DNA of 64,000 nucleotides from JBBDST01 sp040904765 (GCA_040904765.1 JBBDST010000026.1:1-64000); one strand, 5' to 3'; positions 7,825 to 16,385 are shown, counted from the stretch's first letter. Notes: generated from the sequence alone by a model not told the origin. Numbers and translations are program-made.

Positions 7825-8798
7825 TACGAACTCCTCTTAAATGGTGTGAACATCGTGTGTGCGTGTGGGATGGCTGCAGTGTTGGAAGCAGCCGGTTGCG
7901 ACGCACAGCGAGCGGGCGGCGCGGTGTCGGTGAGTCTAGAACTGTTGGGCGTACCGTGCGTAACTGTGCGTTTGGACTGTGTCGAGAAACGTAGCGCACC
8001 TGACGCTGCGACGATCCGTTCGCGTCGTAGTGATCCGGGGGTGCAGTCCGGTACGGCAGGTACGTCGTCGCGCATTTCGTGCAACACAGCACGCAGCACG
8101 TTGAGTCCTTCATTGACAAGTTGAGATACCCGCGCGTCAGTGACGTTTAGGAACGCACTGATCGCTGACAGGCTCCACTCGTCGATGAGTCGCAACGTAA
8201 GGATTTGTCGCAGGTTGTCCGGCAGATAATGGCAGGCGACGGCGATATCGTCGCATTGTTCCGTGTTGACGGCCTGTTCTGCCGGGTCAACCGCAGCATT
8301 TAGCCACGGGATTTGGGTGTAGTCGTAGGTGCCGTGGTCGTTTGCAGCCAGCGACACCAGTTGTGCGCGTTGTGCTTCAGCCAAAACTTGTGTGATGTTT
8401 GCCGTGTCCCAGCCCAGGTAATCGGCAATTTCACCGGTCGTTGGTGTGCGTTGTAGTTTGGCATGGAGCACGTCGGTGGCGTCATGGACTTGGCGGATCT
8501 GGGCACGGACGCCACGTGGCGCCCAGTCGTGACGGCGCATCGCATCGATGATGGCACCCCGGATGCGAACTGACGCATAGGCGCTAAAGGGGGTGGCGCC
8601 GTTGGAGGTGAATCGTTTCGCGGCGTCGACGAGACCAAGCAGACCGGCGGCGTGGAGTTCTTCGCGATCAACGTGAAGTGGGGCATTTCGGGTGAGGGTC
8701 CGAACGATCGACTGGACGAGGTCATAGTGGGCGACAACGGCGCCATGCCAGTGCGGTGTGGTTTGAGTTTCGACGGGGCGGTGGCGGCCAACAGGCAT
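7824..8798 (-). CDS. FliA/WhiG-type RNA polymerase sigma factor
   Basis: 324 aa sigma-70 family protein of the group 3 (FliA/WhiG) type. Region 2 contains 'EELHAAGLLGLVDAAKRF' and the strongly FliA-like 'FSAYASVRIRGAIIDAMRRHDWAPRGVR'; region 3 has 'TPTTGEIADYLGW'; region 4 has 'LPDNLRQILTLRLIDEWSLSAISAFLNVTDARVSQL'. About 80 residues of low-complexity tail follow region 4, which is longer than usual. ATG 8798 has GGAGCTCCT directly upstream. No flagellar gene is in the window, so a developmental or stress role like WhiG is possible. It shares a divergent region with an orphan regulator and its stop overlaps ilvC. Confidence 0.88.
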   Translation of the reverse strand: MPVGRHRPVETQTTPHWHGAVVAHYDLVQSIVRTLTRNAPLHVDREELHAAGLLGLVDAAKRFTSNGATPFSAYASVRIRGAIIDAMRRHDWAPRGVRAQIRQVHDATDVLHAKLQRTPTTGEIADYLGWDTANITQVLAEAQRAQLVSLAANDHGTYDYTQIPWLNAAVDPAEQAVNTEQCDDIAVACHYLPDNLRQILTLRLIDEWSLSAISAFLNVTDARVSQLVNEGLNVLRAVLHEMRDDVPAVPDCTPGSLRRERIVAASGALRFSTQSKRTVTHGTPNSSRLTDTAPPARCASQPAASNTAAIPHAHTMFTPFKRSS

Positions 8799-8896
8799 AG
8801 GAGCTCCTTTGTGTGAAAGCTCCGTTGATCGGCCACTTTTCTGCGTTGAAGCAGGGCTTTAGAAAAACGTGACGTGTTTGCCGGGTTGTTGTGCAG

Positions 8897-8920
8897 TTTT
8901 TGCAAAGTGGTATGCAAAAA
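8897..8920. promoter_or_regulatory. Inverted repeat in sigma/regulator divergent region
   Basis: TTTTTGCA (8897-8904) and TGCAAAAA (8913-8920) form a perfect 8-bp inverted repeat around an 8-nt centre. It lies about 100 bp before the sigma start and 55 bp before the regulator start. The symmetry and 16-bp centre-to-centre spacing suit a dimeric DNA-binding protein; the adjacent OmpR-type regulator is a candidate, though OmpR proteins often use direct repeats. Confidence 0.5.
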
Positions 8921-8940
8921 ACCGACTGATCTGCCGATAG
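8914..8940 (+). promoter_or_regulatory. WhiG/FliA-like promoter for the orphan regulator
   Basis: GCCGATAG at 8933-8940 matches seven of eight bases of the known -10 consensus GCCGATAA for WhiG/FliA sigma factors. Fifteen bases upstream is GCAA (8914-8917), a two-of-four match to the TAAA -35 element. Transcription would begin near 8947, giving a 5' leader of under 30 nt before ATG 8975. The divergent gene encodes just this type of sigma factor. Confidence 0.5.
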
Positions 8941-8974
8941 AGATAGTGAAGGGAGAACAAAGGGGAGCTATCTG

Positions 8975-9679
8975 ATGCGGTATGCCGGCCAAACACACTC
9001 AGAAATGTGGCGAGTTGTCATCAGTGGCACGACGCCAGTGCCTGACACGATCGTGCGGGCCAGCGCACGTCACGGCATCTGTTTTGAGGTTTCTCAGGAT
9101 CCGTCGTGTGTGACAGGCGCAGTCGATGCAATCGTCATACGCGCTGATGCCGTGTGGTTTGCGGCCGTTGAAACCGCCGGCCGGCTGAGCGAACACGTTG
9201 AACTGCCCGTTGTACTGTGGGTAAACGAACCCAGTGTTGCCTGCCGTGTCGCGGCGTATGACCGGGGTGTGGCTGACGTGTGCGCTGCCACCATTGATCC
9301 GGTCGAATTTGTGGTGCGGGTACGTAGCGCTGTGCGTCGTTCAACCCGTCGCGTTTCACCGGCAACGGTGACCCTTGCGACCGCTCGAGGTCCACTCGTA
9401 GTGACGCCAGCACGACTGCAGGCAGAAAATTCGGATGGGCTTGTGAAACTCACCGCATTGCAGTGGCGGCTGTTGAGCTATCTGCTGACGCAACACGGCA
9501 TCGTTCAGTCACACGCTGCGTTAATCCGCGCGGTGTGGGGCTGCAGTGACGACCCGTCGGCCAGGCATGCGTTGCGTACGCATATCAGTGCGCTGCGTCG
9601 CATCCTTAGACTGGATGCGCGCGTTTTACGTTCAGTCCACGGATATGGCTACGTGCTGGGCGAGCAGACAGAGACGTGA
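8975..9679 (+). CDS. Orphan OmpR-type regulator with degenerate receiver
   Basis: 234 aa. The C-terminal part (about 150-230) is a clear OmpR/PhoB winged helix: 'LTALQWRLLSYLLTQHGIVQSHAALIRAVWG', then 'LRTHISALRRIL' and the terminal 'VRSVHGYGYVL'-type hairpin. The N-terminal 120 residues have the size and strand pattern of a receiver, but the expected phosphoacceptor position is Arg56 ('DAIVIRAD') and the acidic pocket is missing, so phosphorylation is unlikely. No histidine kinase is adjacent. ATG 8975 follows GGGGAG. It is divergent from the WhiG-like sigma gene and has a matching promoter, suggesting a regulatory pair. Confidence 0.8.
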   Translation: MRYAGQTHSEMWRVVISGTTPVPDTIVRASARHGICFEVSQDPSCVTGAVDAIVIRADAVWFAAVETAGRLSEHVELPVVLWVNEPSVACRVAAYDRGVADVCAATIDPVEFVVRVRSAVRRSTRRVSPATVTLATARGPLVVTPARLQAENSDGLVKLTALQWRLLSYLLTQHGIVQSHAALIRAVWGCSDDPSARHALRTHISALRRILRLDARVLRSVHGYGYVLGEQTET

Positions 9680-9685
9680 TTGAAG

Positions 9686-10108
9686 CTATGAAGCGCCGTG
9701 GTCGAAGCCCAAAGTTGTCAAGGTGTCGCGAATTTCACGTGCGGTGGCGGCAAGCACACTCGCATCGGCACTGGCAGCGGCATGCGCGAAAGTTAAGTGT
9801 GACTGCTGGTAGGCCGGAATAAGGTGCATGTGGGTGTGGGGCACGTCAAAGCCAGCAATGATCATGGCAACACGCGGCGGGGCATACCGCTCATAAAGGG
9901 CCCGACCGATGAAGCGCGCTACTTGGCTGCAATGGTCCCAGATCGCATCAGGAACGTCGAGCCAGTGATCCACTTCGATTCGGGGCACAACGAGCGTGTG
10001 GCCAGTCTCGATGGGATTAATTGACAAAAAAGCAGTTGCTGTCGCGTCTTTCCAAACAAAATGACCCGGCAGTTCGCCAGTGATGATTCGTGTGAACACG
10101 CTCCCCAT
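9686..10108 (-). CDS. HIT family nucleotide-binding hydrolase
   Basis: 140 aa protein of the histidine triad superfamily, which hydrolyse or transfer nucleoside monophosphates. The triad H91-T-H93-M-H95 ('HTHMHL') and the N-terminal HIT pattern ('ITGELPGHFVWKD.TATAFLSINPIETGHTLVVP') are intact. The start at 10108 has GGAGTGAG upstream; the longer frame would run through the tRNA-Gly gene. It converges on the regulator gene with 6 bp between stops. Exact substrate (Hint-type purine phosphoramidate or other) cannot be decided. Confidence 0.92.
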   Translation of the reverse strand: MGSVFTRIITGELPGHFVWKDATATAFLSINPIETGHTLVVPRIEVDHWLDVPDAIWDHCSQVARFIGRALYERYAPPRVAMIIAGFDVPHTHMHLIPAYQQSHLTFAHAAASADASVLAATAREIRDTLTTLGFDHGAS

Positions 10109-10177
10109 ATGACTCACTCCTTGCCGGCCGTTACGTCTGTGCGCAACATGGCTCGTAGTGACGTTATGGTCGTTTCG

Positions 10178-10248
10178 AGCGGGTGACCGGGATCGAACCG
10201 GCACCTCCTGCTTGGAAGGCAGGGGCTCTACCATTGAGCTACACCCGC
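10178..10248 (-). tRNA. tRNA-Gly(TCC)
   Basis: A full cloverleaf is readable on the minus strand: a 7-bp acceptor stem GCGGGTG/CACCCGC, a D arm with 'GCTC...GAGC', an anticodon stem CCTGC/GCAGG with loop CTTCCAA (anticodon TCC), and a T arm with TTCGATC. CCA is not encoded. Confidence 0.97.
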
Positions 10249-10370
10249 AAGGTGTGGAAGGAAGCGTAACCCCTTGGTTGCATGCGGGGCGAATGTGTTT
10301 GGCAGGTGATGGGTGCAAGGAGGCTGGTACGTTGCTGAGTGCACCGTTTGGTTCGCAGTCAGGAGTGAGT

Positions 10371-10691
10371 GTGTCAAAGTTTCGTGATCGACTTCGTGTT
10401 GCGCCGGAGTTTCTCCCGGAGGAATACGAGAAAGTCAAAGATTCCTTGTTCGGGCGGCTTGAACGGCGGCTAACACGCTGGGAAGCTGAACAGGTCGAGT
10501 TAGAGATCTCTATGAAAGATCGAGATTCGTCTTCTCAGCGAGTAACGCTTGAGTGTTGGATTGCTGGTGTGCCAAAGATCGTTGGGACATCCCGTCTGCG
10601 TGATATCGATCAGGCGGTGATTGAAGTGCGCGACGACGTGTGGCGTCAGGTCGACCGCTTCGTTACCAAGCAAGAAAGCCAACGCCGCTAA
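10371..10691 (+). CDS. S30AE-like (HPF/RaiA-type) ribosome-associated protein
   Basis: 106 aa, taken from GTG 10371 with AGGAG five bases upstream; a longer frame from 10158 would cross tRNA-Gly and is rejected. The body reads as an S30AE-like beta-alpha fold: 'EKVKDSLFGRLERRLTRWEAEQVELEISMKDRDS' followed by a strand 'RVTLECWIAGVPKIVGTS' and a helix 'DIDQAVIEVRDDVWRQVDRF'. This pattern fits HPF/YfiA-type factors that bind idle ribosomes, but similarity is modest and the C-terminal dimerisation domain of long HPF is absent. It may instead be a related dsRNA-binding-like fold. It lies between two tRNA genes. Confidence 0.65.
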   Translation: MSKFRDRLRVAPEFLPEEYEKVKDSLFGRLERRLTRWEAEQVELEISMKDRDSSSQRVTLECWIAGVPKIVGTSRLRDIDQAVIEVRDDVWRQVDRFVTKQESQRR

Positions 10692-10803
10692 GACGGGTGG
10701 CTGTGAGGTCGTCATCGATGGGTTGTCACTTAATTTTGCCTTGGTTAGTTGAAGGTGAAAGCCAGTTTCGCTGTGGCGATGTTTGACTCGGTGAAAAAGC
10801 GAC

Positions 10804-10848
10804 AAGCAAATGACCCGCTCCGGCTTAGCCTGAGCGGGTCATTTGCTT
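10804..10848 (-). terminator. Strong hairpin downstream of tRNA-Pro
   Basis: A 17-bp perfect stem (10804-10820 with 10832-10848) and an 11-nt loop lie just past the 3' end of tRNA-Pro and also past the S30AE-like gene on the other strand. No long U-run follows, but the stem is very stable, so it probably ends transcription in both directions. Confidence 0.65.
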
Positions 10849-10864
10849 GGATCAGTGTTTTTTG

Positions 10865-10938
10865 TCGGGATGGGGAGATTCGAACTCCCGACCCCCTGCT
10901 CCCAAAGCAGGTGCGCTACCAAGCTGCGCCACATCCCG
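10865..10938 (-). tRNA. tRNA-Pro(TGG)
   Basis: The minus-strand cloverleaf has acceptor stem CGGGATG/CATCCCG, the C1:G72 pair typical of tRNA-Pro, a D arm 'GCGC...GCGC', an anticodon stem CCTGC/GCAGG with loop TTTGGGA (anticodon TGG), and a T arm with TTCGAAT. CCA is not encoded. Confidence 0.97.
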
Positions 10939-11101
10939 GTCGAAGCAATAGTCTAGCCGCACGCGTGCGACTACCCGTCCACGTCAAGGCGTAACCGGAG
11001 CGATCTGCTTGAAAGCGTGGTAGCGCCCGTTGAATCTTCGCCTACTATGCCAGCGTGCTGAAACCCAGTGCGTGTCGAAATACACCCACGCGTAACGTTT
11101 A

Positions 11102-11120
11102 AGGGCGATTTGAACGCCCT
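11102..11120 (+). promoter_or_regulatory. Short hairpin in the tig leader
   Basis: AGGGCG (11102-11107) pairs with CGCCCT (11115-11120) around a 7-nt loop, ending 23 bases before the trigger factor start. It could be part of the 5' leader or a weak terminator; no U-run follows. Confidence 0.3.
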
Positions 11121-11143
11121 ACATCTGAAGGATGGCATTCCCC

Positions 11144-12526
11144 GTGAAAACGTCTGTCGAGACTCTCGAGCCTGTGAAAATCAAACTGACGGTTCAGGTT
11201 GAACCGCAGCGCGTCAAAAAGGCGTTCGATCGGGCGGCTAAAACGCTTGCCAAAGACGTGAACCTGCCCGGTTTCCGTCCCGGTAAGGCACCTCGCAAGC
11301 TGCTTGAACAGCGCTTTGGGGTCGGGGCGATCGCTCAAGCGGCGATGGAAGATGCGATCTCTGACTACTACGCCGAAGCGCTGCGTGAGCACGCCATCGA
11401 TCCGGTTGCGCAGCCCGAAGTGGATGTAGAACATTTTGATGAAGAGCATGGCTGCAGTTTCACTGCCGTCGTTGAAATTGCTCCGGAAATCACCGCACCA
11501 GACCACACCGGTATCGATGTGGCGTTTCCGGAGTGGTCAGTCGATGAGGCTGAGGTCGATGCGCAACTCGACACGTTGCGGGAACGCTTCGCTGAAGTTG
11601 ATGTGGTCGAACGTCTCGCAGCAACCGGAGATCTGGTCAGCATCGATCTTGTGTTTGCTGTAGATGGCGAATCGATCGAATCTTCCAAGGTTGAAGACGC
11701 CCTCTACGAGGTCGGTTCAGCCGGTGTGACGCCGCAGTTGGATGAGAAGATTGTCGGCGCGGTTGGCGGGGATACGTTCACCTACGACGATGTGCTGCCC
11801 GCAGAATATCCCGAGTATGGCGGACAGACCGCGACGTTCACCGTCACCGTAAAAGACGTCCGCGAAAAAACGCTGCCTGCACTTGATGATGATTTTGCCA
11901 GTGCGGCAGGTGGTTTCGACAGTATGGATGAACTACGCGGCGACATGCGCAATTCGCTGTTGCGCCGCCAGATTGAAGAAGCACACCATCAGGTACGTGG
12001 CGACGTGTTGGAAGCCTATCTCGCACGGGTCGATGTACCCCTGCCGCCATCGATGGTCGAATACGAGGTCGAACAGCAACTCGCACAACTTGATGGTCAA
12101 GCTGGACAGTTCGGCATTGATGCTGATGTACTGCTTGAAGCTCAAGGCATGACCCGTGACGAGTTTACGGAGAACGCCCGCGAGTCGGCAGAAACCAGCG
12201 TCAAAGCCCAACTGGTGTTAAACGCGTTGTCGCAGACGTTGTCCCTTGACTTTGATCCGCGCGAAATTGATCGCGAAATCGTGCGTCACGCCCGCATCAA
12301 CAATGTGACTCCTGAAGAGGTCGCAAAAATCATTCAAGAACAAGGCACGTTGCCGGCCTTGATTGGTGACATTATGCGCCGCAAGACAATTGATGTGATC
12401 GTTGACGCGGCCACACTCAAAGGTGCCCCGGACGATGAGTTGCTGATTGAGCTTGGTTTGAAGGCAGCAGAGGTGGTAGCGGACGCTGACGCTGAGGGCG
12501 TGTCAGGCGACACTGAGGCAGAGTGA
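11144..12526 (+). CDS. tig: Trigger factor chaperone
   Basis: Ribosome-bound chaperone and prolyl isomerase that meets nascent chains at the tunnel exit. The N-terminal ribosome-binding domain holds the signature loop 'GFRPGKAPRKLLEQRFG' (canonical GFRxGKxP), followed by an FKBP-like PPIase domain (about residues 150-240) and a helical C-terminal chaperone domain ending in an acidic tail. GTG 11144 is preferred because AAGGATGG lies about 9 nt upstream and the product then begins 'MKTSVETLEP' as in relatives; ATG 11132 has no room for a ribosome binding site. It heads the tig-clpP-clpX group. Confidence 0.96.
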   Translation: MKTSVETLEPVKIKLTVQVEPQRVKKAFDRAAKTLAKDVNLPGFRPGKAPRKLLEQRFGVGAIAQAAMEDAISDYYAEALREHAIDPVAQPEVDVEHFDEEHGCSFTAVVEIAPEITAPDHTGIDVAFPEWSVDEAEVDAQLDTLRERFAEVDVVERLAATGDLVSIDLVFAVDGESIESSKVEDALYEVGSAGVTPQLDEKIVGAVGGDTFTYDDVLPAEYPEYGGQTATFTVTVKDVREKTLPALDDDFASAAGGFDSMDELRGDMRNSLLRRQIEEAHHQVRGDVLEAYLARVDVPLPPSMVEYEVEQQLAQLDGQAGQFGIDADVLLEAQGMTRDEFTENARESAETSVKAQLVLNALSQTLSLDFDPREIDREIVRHARINNVTPEEVAKIIQEQGTLPALIGDIMRRKTIDVIVDAATLKGAPDDELLIELGLKAAEVVADADAEGVSGDTEAE

Positions 12527-12623
12527 ACTTCACACGCTGTGGCTAAAGGCGGTGGAGGGTTACAGTTTCGTCGGTACGCTTTGGCATGAAGCAAGGCTGA
12601 TGCGAGCGAGAGGGACTGTAGTG

Positions 12624-13280
12624 ATGGCAGTAGAGGATTTTCCAGTGGCAGATGGTGTGGCATCACCAGTCGGCTATCTCGTTCCTACGGTGATCGAACA
12701 AACTAACCGTGGTGAGCGTGCGTTTGATATTTACTCGCGTTTGTTGCAGCAGCGGATCATTTTTCTTGGGACGCCGGTCACTGATGAGATCGCTAACGTT
12801 GTCATGGCCCAGTTGCTTCATCTGGAGTCAGAAGACCCCGAAAAAGACATTGCGCTGTACATCAACTCGCCTGGTGGCTCGATCACCGCATTGTTTGCGA
12901 TCTATGACACGATGGCGTACATCCGCAACGATGTTTCGACCATCTGCATGGGCCAGGCTGCTTCAGCTGCGGCTGTCTTGCTTGCTGCTGGCACCAAAGG
13001 CAAGCGGTTTGCACTGCCAAACTCGCGCGTCTTATTGCACCAGCCTTCCGGCGGTGCTGAAGGACAGTCAGTCGATATCGAGATTCAAGCGCGTGAAATT
13101 CTGCGTATGCGTGACGTCTTGAACGAGATTCTTGCAGCCAAGACCGGCCAGACGGTGGAGAAGATTGTTGCCGATACGGACCGTGATTTCATTTTGAACG
13201 CTGAAGAAGCCAAGGCGTACGGCATCATTGACGAGATCATCCAAAGCCGTAAAACCCAAGAGGTCACGTCGGCATCTTGA
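12624..13280 (+). CDS. clpP: ATP-dependent Clp protease proteolytic subunit
   Basis: Serine peptidase that forms tetradecameric barrels and degrades proteins fed by ClpX or ClpC. Ser114 lies in 'MGQAASAAAVLLAAG' and His139 in 'PNSRVLLHQPSGG'; the N-terminal loop and 'YINSPGGS' motif are intact. ATG 12624 has GAGAGGG upstream; the frame from 12552 adds residues not found in the family. Actinobacteria usually carry two clpP genes in tandem, but only one is here, so a second copy, if any, is elsewhere. The peptidase is followed 101 bp later by clpX. Confidence 0.96.
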   Translation: MAVEDFPVADGVASPVGYLVPTVIEQTNRGERAFDIYSRLLQQRIIFLGTPVTDEIANVVMAQLLHLESEDPEKDIALYINSPGGSITALFAIYDTMAYIRNDVSTICMGQAASAAAVLLAAGTKGKRFALPNSRVLLHQPSGGAEGQSVDIEIQAREILRMRDVLNEILAAKTGQTVEKIVADTDRDFILNAEEAKAYGIIDEIIQSRKTQEVTSAS

Positions 13281-13381
13281 CCTGCAACGGTTACACGGCG
13301 TTGGGGCTTGTTGGGCAGTACGCTGCTTTGGTGTGCAGACGGTGCTACACCGCAACGCACCGAGCGAGGTGAGGCTCAGCA

Positions 13382-14653
13382 ATGGCGAAGTTTGGTGAAG
13401 CAGACGCGCTCTTAAAGTGTTCCTTCTGCGGCAAAACGCAGAAACAGGTCAAGAAGCTTATTGCTGGCCCAAGCGTCTACATCTGCGATGAATGCATCGA
13501 ACTGTGCAATGAAATCATCGAAGAAGAACTTGCCGAACCGACCGATCTGCACCGTGGCGAACTTCCTAAACCGCGCGAGGTGTACGAGTTTCTTAACGGT
13601 TATGTGATCGGTCAGGACGCAGCCAAACGGGCTTTGTCTGTTGCCGTCTATAACCATTACAAACGTATTCAGGCAGAGAGTTCCAACGACGAAGTCGAGT
13701 TGCAGAAATCTAACATTCTGCTGCTTGGTCCCACCGGTTCAGGAAAGACACTGCTGGCACAGACGTTGGCGCGACTCCTTGATGTGCCGTTTGCCCTAGC
13801 TGATGCGACTGCGTTAACCGAAGCGGGATATGTCGGGGAAGATGTCGAAAATATTTTGTTGAAGCTGATCCAAGCTGCCGACTTTGACGTGAAGAAAGCC
13901 GAATCGGGCATCATCTACATCGATGAAGTGGACAAAATTGCCCGCAAGTCAGACAACCCGTCAATCACCCGTGACGTGTCTGGTGAAGGTGTGCAGCAGG
14001 CGCTGTTGAAGATTCTCGAAGGAACTGTTGCGTCTGTGCCGCCACAAGGCGGCCGGAAACATCCCCATCAAGAGTTTCTTCAGATTGACACGAGCAACAT
14101 TTTGTTTATCTGTGGTGGAGCCTTTTCCGGTCTTGAGTCGGTGATCGAGTCGCGCCTTGGCCGTAGTGGTGTGGGTTTTGGTTCGCAACTTTCCAGTGAC
14201 CACGATCATGATTTGGGTCAGGTCTTGCGTCAGGTGCTGCCAGAGGATCTTGTGAAGTACGGGCTCATCCCTGAATTTGTCGGCCGGTTGCCGATTGTTA
14301 CTTCCGTTGATCCGTTGGAACGCGCATCGTTGATTGAGATTCTCACCGGCCCCAAAAATGCTTTGGTCCGGCAGTATCAGCGCTTCTTTGCTTTTGATGA
14401 CATCGAACTTGTGTTTGACGATGATGCACTTGAAGCGGTCGCTGACTTGGCGATCTTGCGCCAGACTGGTGCGCGCGGGTTGCGAGCTATTCTTGAAGAC
14501 TTATTGCTTCAGACGATGTATGACCTGCCTTCGCGTGATGATGTTGGTCGTTGCGAGATCAGCCAGGACGTCGTGCGGCGACGAGCAGCCCCGCGGCTGA
14601 TATCCCGTGCGGATCTGCGTGCACTTGATGAACAGCAGGAACGTTCGGCGTAA
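13382..14653 (+). CDS. clpX: ATP-dependent Clp protease ATPase subunit ClpX
   Basis: AAA+ unfoldase that recognises substrates and threads them into ClpP. The N-terminal zinc-binding domain has two Cys pairs ('CSFCGK' and 'CDEC'), Walker A is 'GPTGSGKT', Walker B is 'IIYIDEVDKIAR', and the pore/IGF-region reads 'RSGVGFGSQ'. The arginine-finger and sensor 2 region ('TGARGLRAILEDLLL') closes the AAA module. Length 423 aa is normal. It sits after tig and clpP in the usual order. Confidence 0.97.
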   Translation: MAKFGEADALLKCSFCGKTQKQVKKLIAGPSVYICDECIELCNEIIEEELAEPTDLHRGELPKPREVYEFLNGYVIGQDAAKRALSVAVYNHYKRIQAESSNDEVELQKSNILLLGPTGSGKTLLAQTLARLLDVPFALADATALTEAGYVGEDVENILLKLIQAADFDVKKAESGIIYIDEVDKIARKSDNPSITRDVSGEGVQQALLKILEGTVASVPPQGGRKHPHQEFLQIDTSNILFICGGAFSGLESVIESRLGRSGVGFGSQLSSDHDHDLGQVLRQVLPEDLVKYGLIPEFVGRLPIVTSVDPLERASLIEILTGPKNALVRQYQRFFAFDDIELVFDDDALEAVADLAILRQTGARGLRAILEDLLLQTMYDLPSRDDVGRCEISQDVVRRRAAPRLISRADLRALDEQQERSA

Positions 14654-14692
14654 ACCGTCTCATCTCCTCAGGTATGGCTGTATGGAAGGCAG

Positions 14693-15685
14693 ATGATCAC
14701 CGTGCCGTCACCTACCCGCAAACTTAAGCTTTGGGTCGATGCTGGCCTCATTACATCAGAACAACATGCCGCAATCGTGGCGTTTGAACGCGATAACGAA
14801 GACGACCAGCAGCCCACCCTATCCATTGCTGAAGCGCTCGGTTATATCGGTGCGGCACTCGCCTTTGGTGCCGTTGGGCTGGTTGTTCGTGGCGTATGGC
14901 AGCAACTCCTACCGTTAGGGCGAATCGGGCTTGCGGTAGCAGCTGTCCTCATTTTTGGGGCCAGCGCGTACCTGTTGTCGGACCGTTCAAGCGAGACTTC
15001 GCAGCGTTTGACCAGTGTTTTAACCGCCGTGACGATTCTGTCGCTGCTTGCTGTAGTGATGCTTACAACCGGCGAATACACGCGGTTTAGCACCGAAAGC
15101 CAAACGGCGCTGATCGCTGCGATCTACGCGCTGAGCGTCGGTGTGGCTTATGCCAGACGGCCACGGCCATTGCTTGTGCTGATGTTGTTTTCAAGCGGTG
15201 TTGCGCTGATCGGTGCAGTCCTCGCACAACCAGTAATTCAGGTGAATCCGTTCGCCGCCGCCATGCTGTTCTGGGTCTTCGCGTTGTCGTGGCTGCTCTT
15301 AACTGTTGGCGGCTGGGTCACGCCACGGCGACCTGCACTGATCGTAGGTGCCATCGGTGGTGTGATTGCTTTGCAAGTGGCACGTGCCGGGCCGGTGCCA
15401 CTCGCCCCTTTGCTGCTTGGGTTGGCCACAGCAGCCGCCCTGGTGTGGTTTGCATTGCGGATGCACGATCAGGTCATTCTTGCGATTGCCGCGATCACCG
15501 TTTTTCTGTTTGTGCCTCAATTGAGCTTCCTCGTGTTTGCCGATTCGCTTGGTGCAGCAGGAGCCTTGTTCGTTTCCGGTCTTGTCCTTGTTCTTGCGGC
15601 AGCCCTGTCCAGTCGGGTACGACGACATGTACGCGAGGATTCGTCTAGTGCGGTTGTGCTTAAAGGATCCGACGATGTCCTCTGA
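14693..15685 (+). CDS. DUF2157-type multi-pass membrane protein
   Basis: 330 aa. The first 50 residues are a soluble helix-rich section ('LKLWVDAGLITSEQHAAIVAFE') typical of the DUF2157 N-terminus, followed by roughly nine hydrophobic segments from about residue 48 to 300 and a short basic C-terminus. No catalytic motif is visible, and the family has no assigned function. It begins 39 bp after clpX and overlaps the next gene by 11 nt, so these two form a unit. Confidence 0.75.
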   Translation: MITVPSPTRKLKLWVDAGLITSEQHAAIVAFERDNEDDQQPTLSIAEALGYIGAALAFGAVGLVVRGVWQQLLPLGRIGLAVAAVLIFGASAYLLSDRSSETSQRLTSVLTAVTILSLLAVVMLTTGEYTRFSTESQTALIAAIYALSVGVAYARRPRPLLVLMLFSSGVALIGAVLAQPVIQVNPFAAAMLFWVFALSWLLLTVGGWVTPRRPALIVGAIGGVIALQVARAGPVPLAPLLLGLATAAALVWFALRMHDQVILAIAAITVFLFVPQLSFLVFADSLGAAGALFVSGLVLVLAAALSSRVRRHVREDSSSAVVLKGSDDVL

Positions 15686-16385
15686 CACTGCTGAGATGCC
15701 ACAGCGCGACATCAAACTGTTAATCGCGGCCATCGTGGTGGCTGCCGCAGTGATAGCTGCCGTATTCCTTTTTGGGGTTGAACGGCCACCACAACTCACC
15801 GAGCTTGCTGCTGATCAAACTGGTCTCCCGGCTGTTCCTATCGCGTGGACGAGCTGGTCCCGCGATGAACTGTGCGTGTATATCGCCGAGATCGACGGGT
15901 CGTGGCGAGAAGTTCGTTGCGGGGTTGACGGTGAACTTGTCGGCTTTGAAACCGACGGCCCCTTGCAACTGTTCCAGTATGGCCGTGGCATGTCTCAACA
16001 GTTCACGTTGCTGTCGATAGCGCCTGACACCGGCGAGATCACAGCGACGCAGTCAACCAACCAGGAAATCGTGTACGACGACCCATCCGGACTCATGTGG
16101 TTTCGTGACGGAGATGAACTCGTGGTCCGGTACGACAATACGGACGTGTGGCGCGTCGAATCACAGTCTCACTACACCATTTTCGCTGGACGTGTCTCAC
16201 CCGATGGACAACACATCGCGATGACCGATTCAGCACAACGGATCGTCTTGCTGAGCGTTTCGGGAGAGCAACCTGCCCGCGTGTGGGTGCCCGCCGGACA
16301 GGCGCGCAACCAGTACGGACCAAACGCGCTGCTGTGGGAAGGGGAGTCAGTACTTCAAGAGCCGCAAGCGCCGCGCGTTCCTTAA
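15675..16385 (+). CDS. Membrane-anchored protein with possible beta-propeller-like domain
   Basis: 236 aa from ATG 15675, preceded by AAAGGA and overlapping the DUF2157 gene. A single hydrophobic segment spans about residues 14-34; the remainder is extracytoplasmic and strand-rich, with a WD40/TolB-like phrase ('YTIFAGRVSPDGQHIAMTDSAQRIVLLS') near the C-terminus and two Cys ('ELCVYI', 'REVRCG') about 18 residues apart that could form a disulphide. No enzyme motif is seen. It is too short for a complete propeller. The overlap suggests a joint role with the DUF2157 protein, unknown. Confidence 0.7.
   Translation: MSSDTAEMPQRDIKLLIAAIVVAAAVIAAVFLFGVERPPQLTELAADQTGLPAVPIAWTSWSRDELCVYIAEIDGSWREVRCGVDGELVGFETDGPLQLFQYGRGMSQQFTLLSIAPDTGEITATQSTNQEIVYDDPSGLMWFRDGDELVVRYDNTDVWRVESQSHYTIFAGRVSPDGQHIAMTDSAQRIVLLSVSGEQPARVWVPAGQARNQYGPNALLWEGESVLQEPQAPRVP

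Noticed and set aside
10158..10370. N-terminal extension of the S30AE-like gene
   Set aside because: It would translate through tRNA-Gly; GTG 10371 has a good ribosome binding site.
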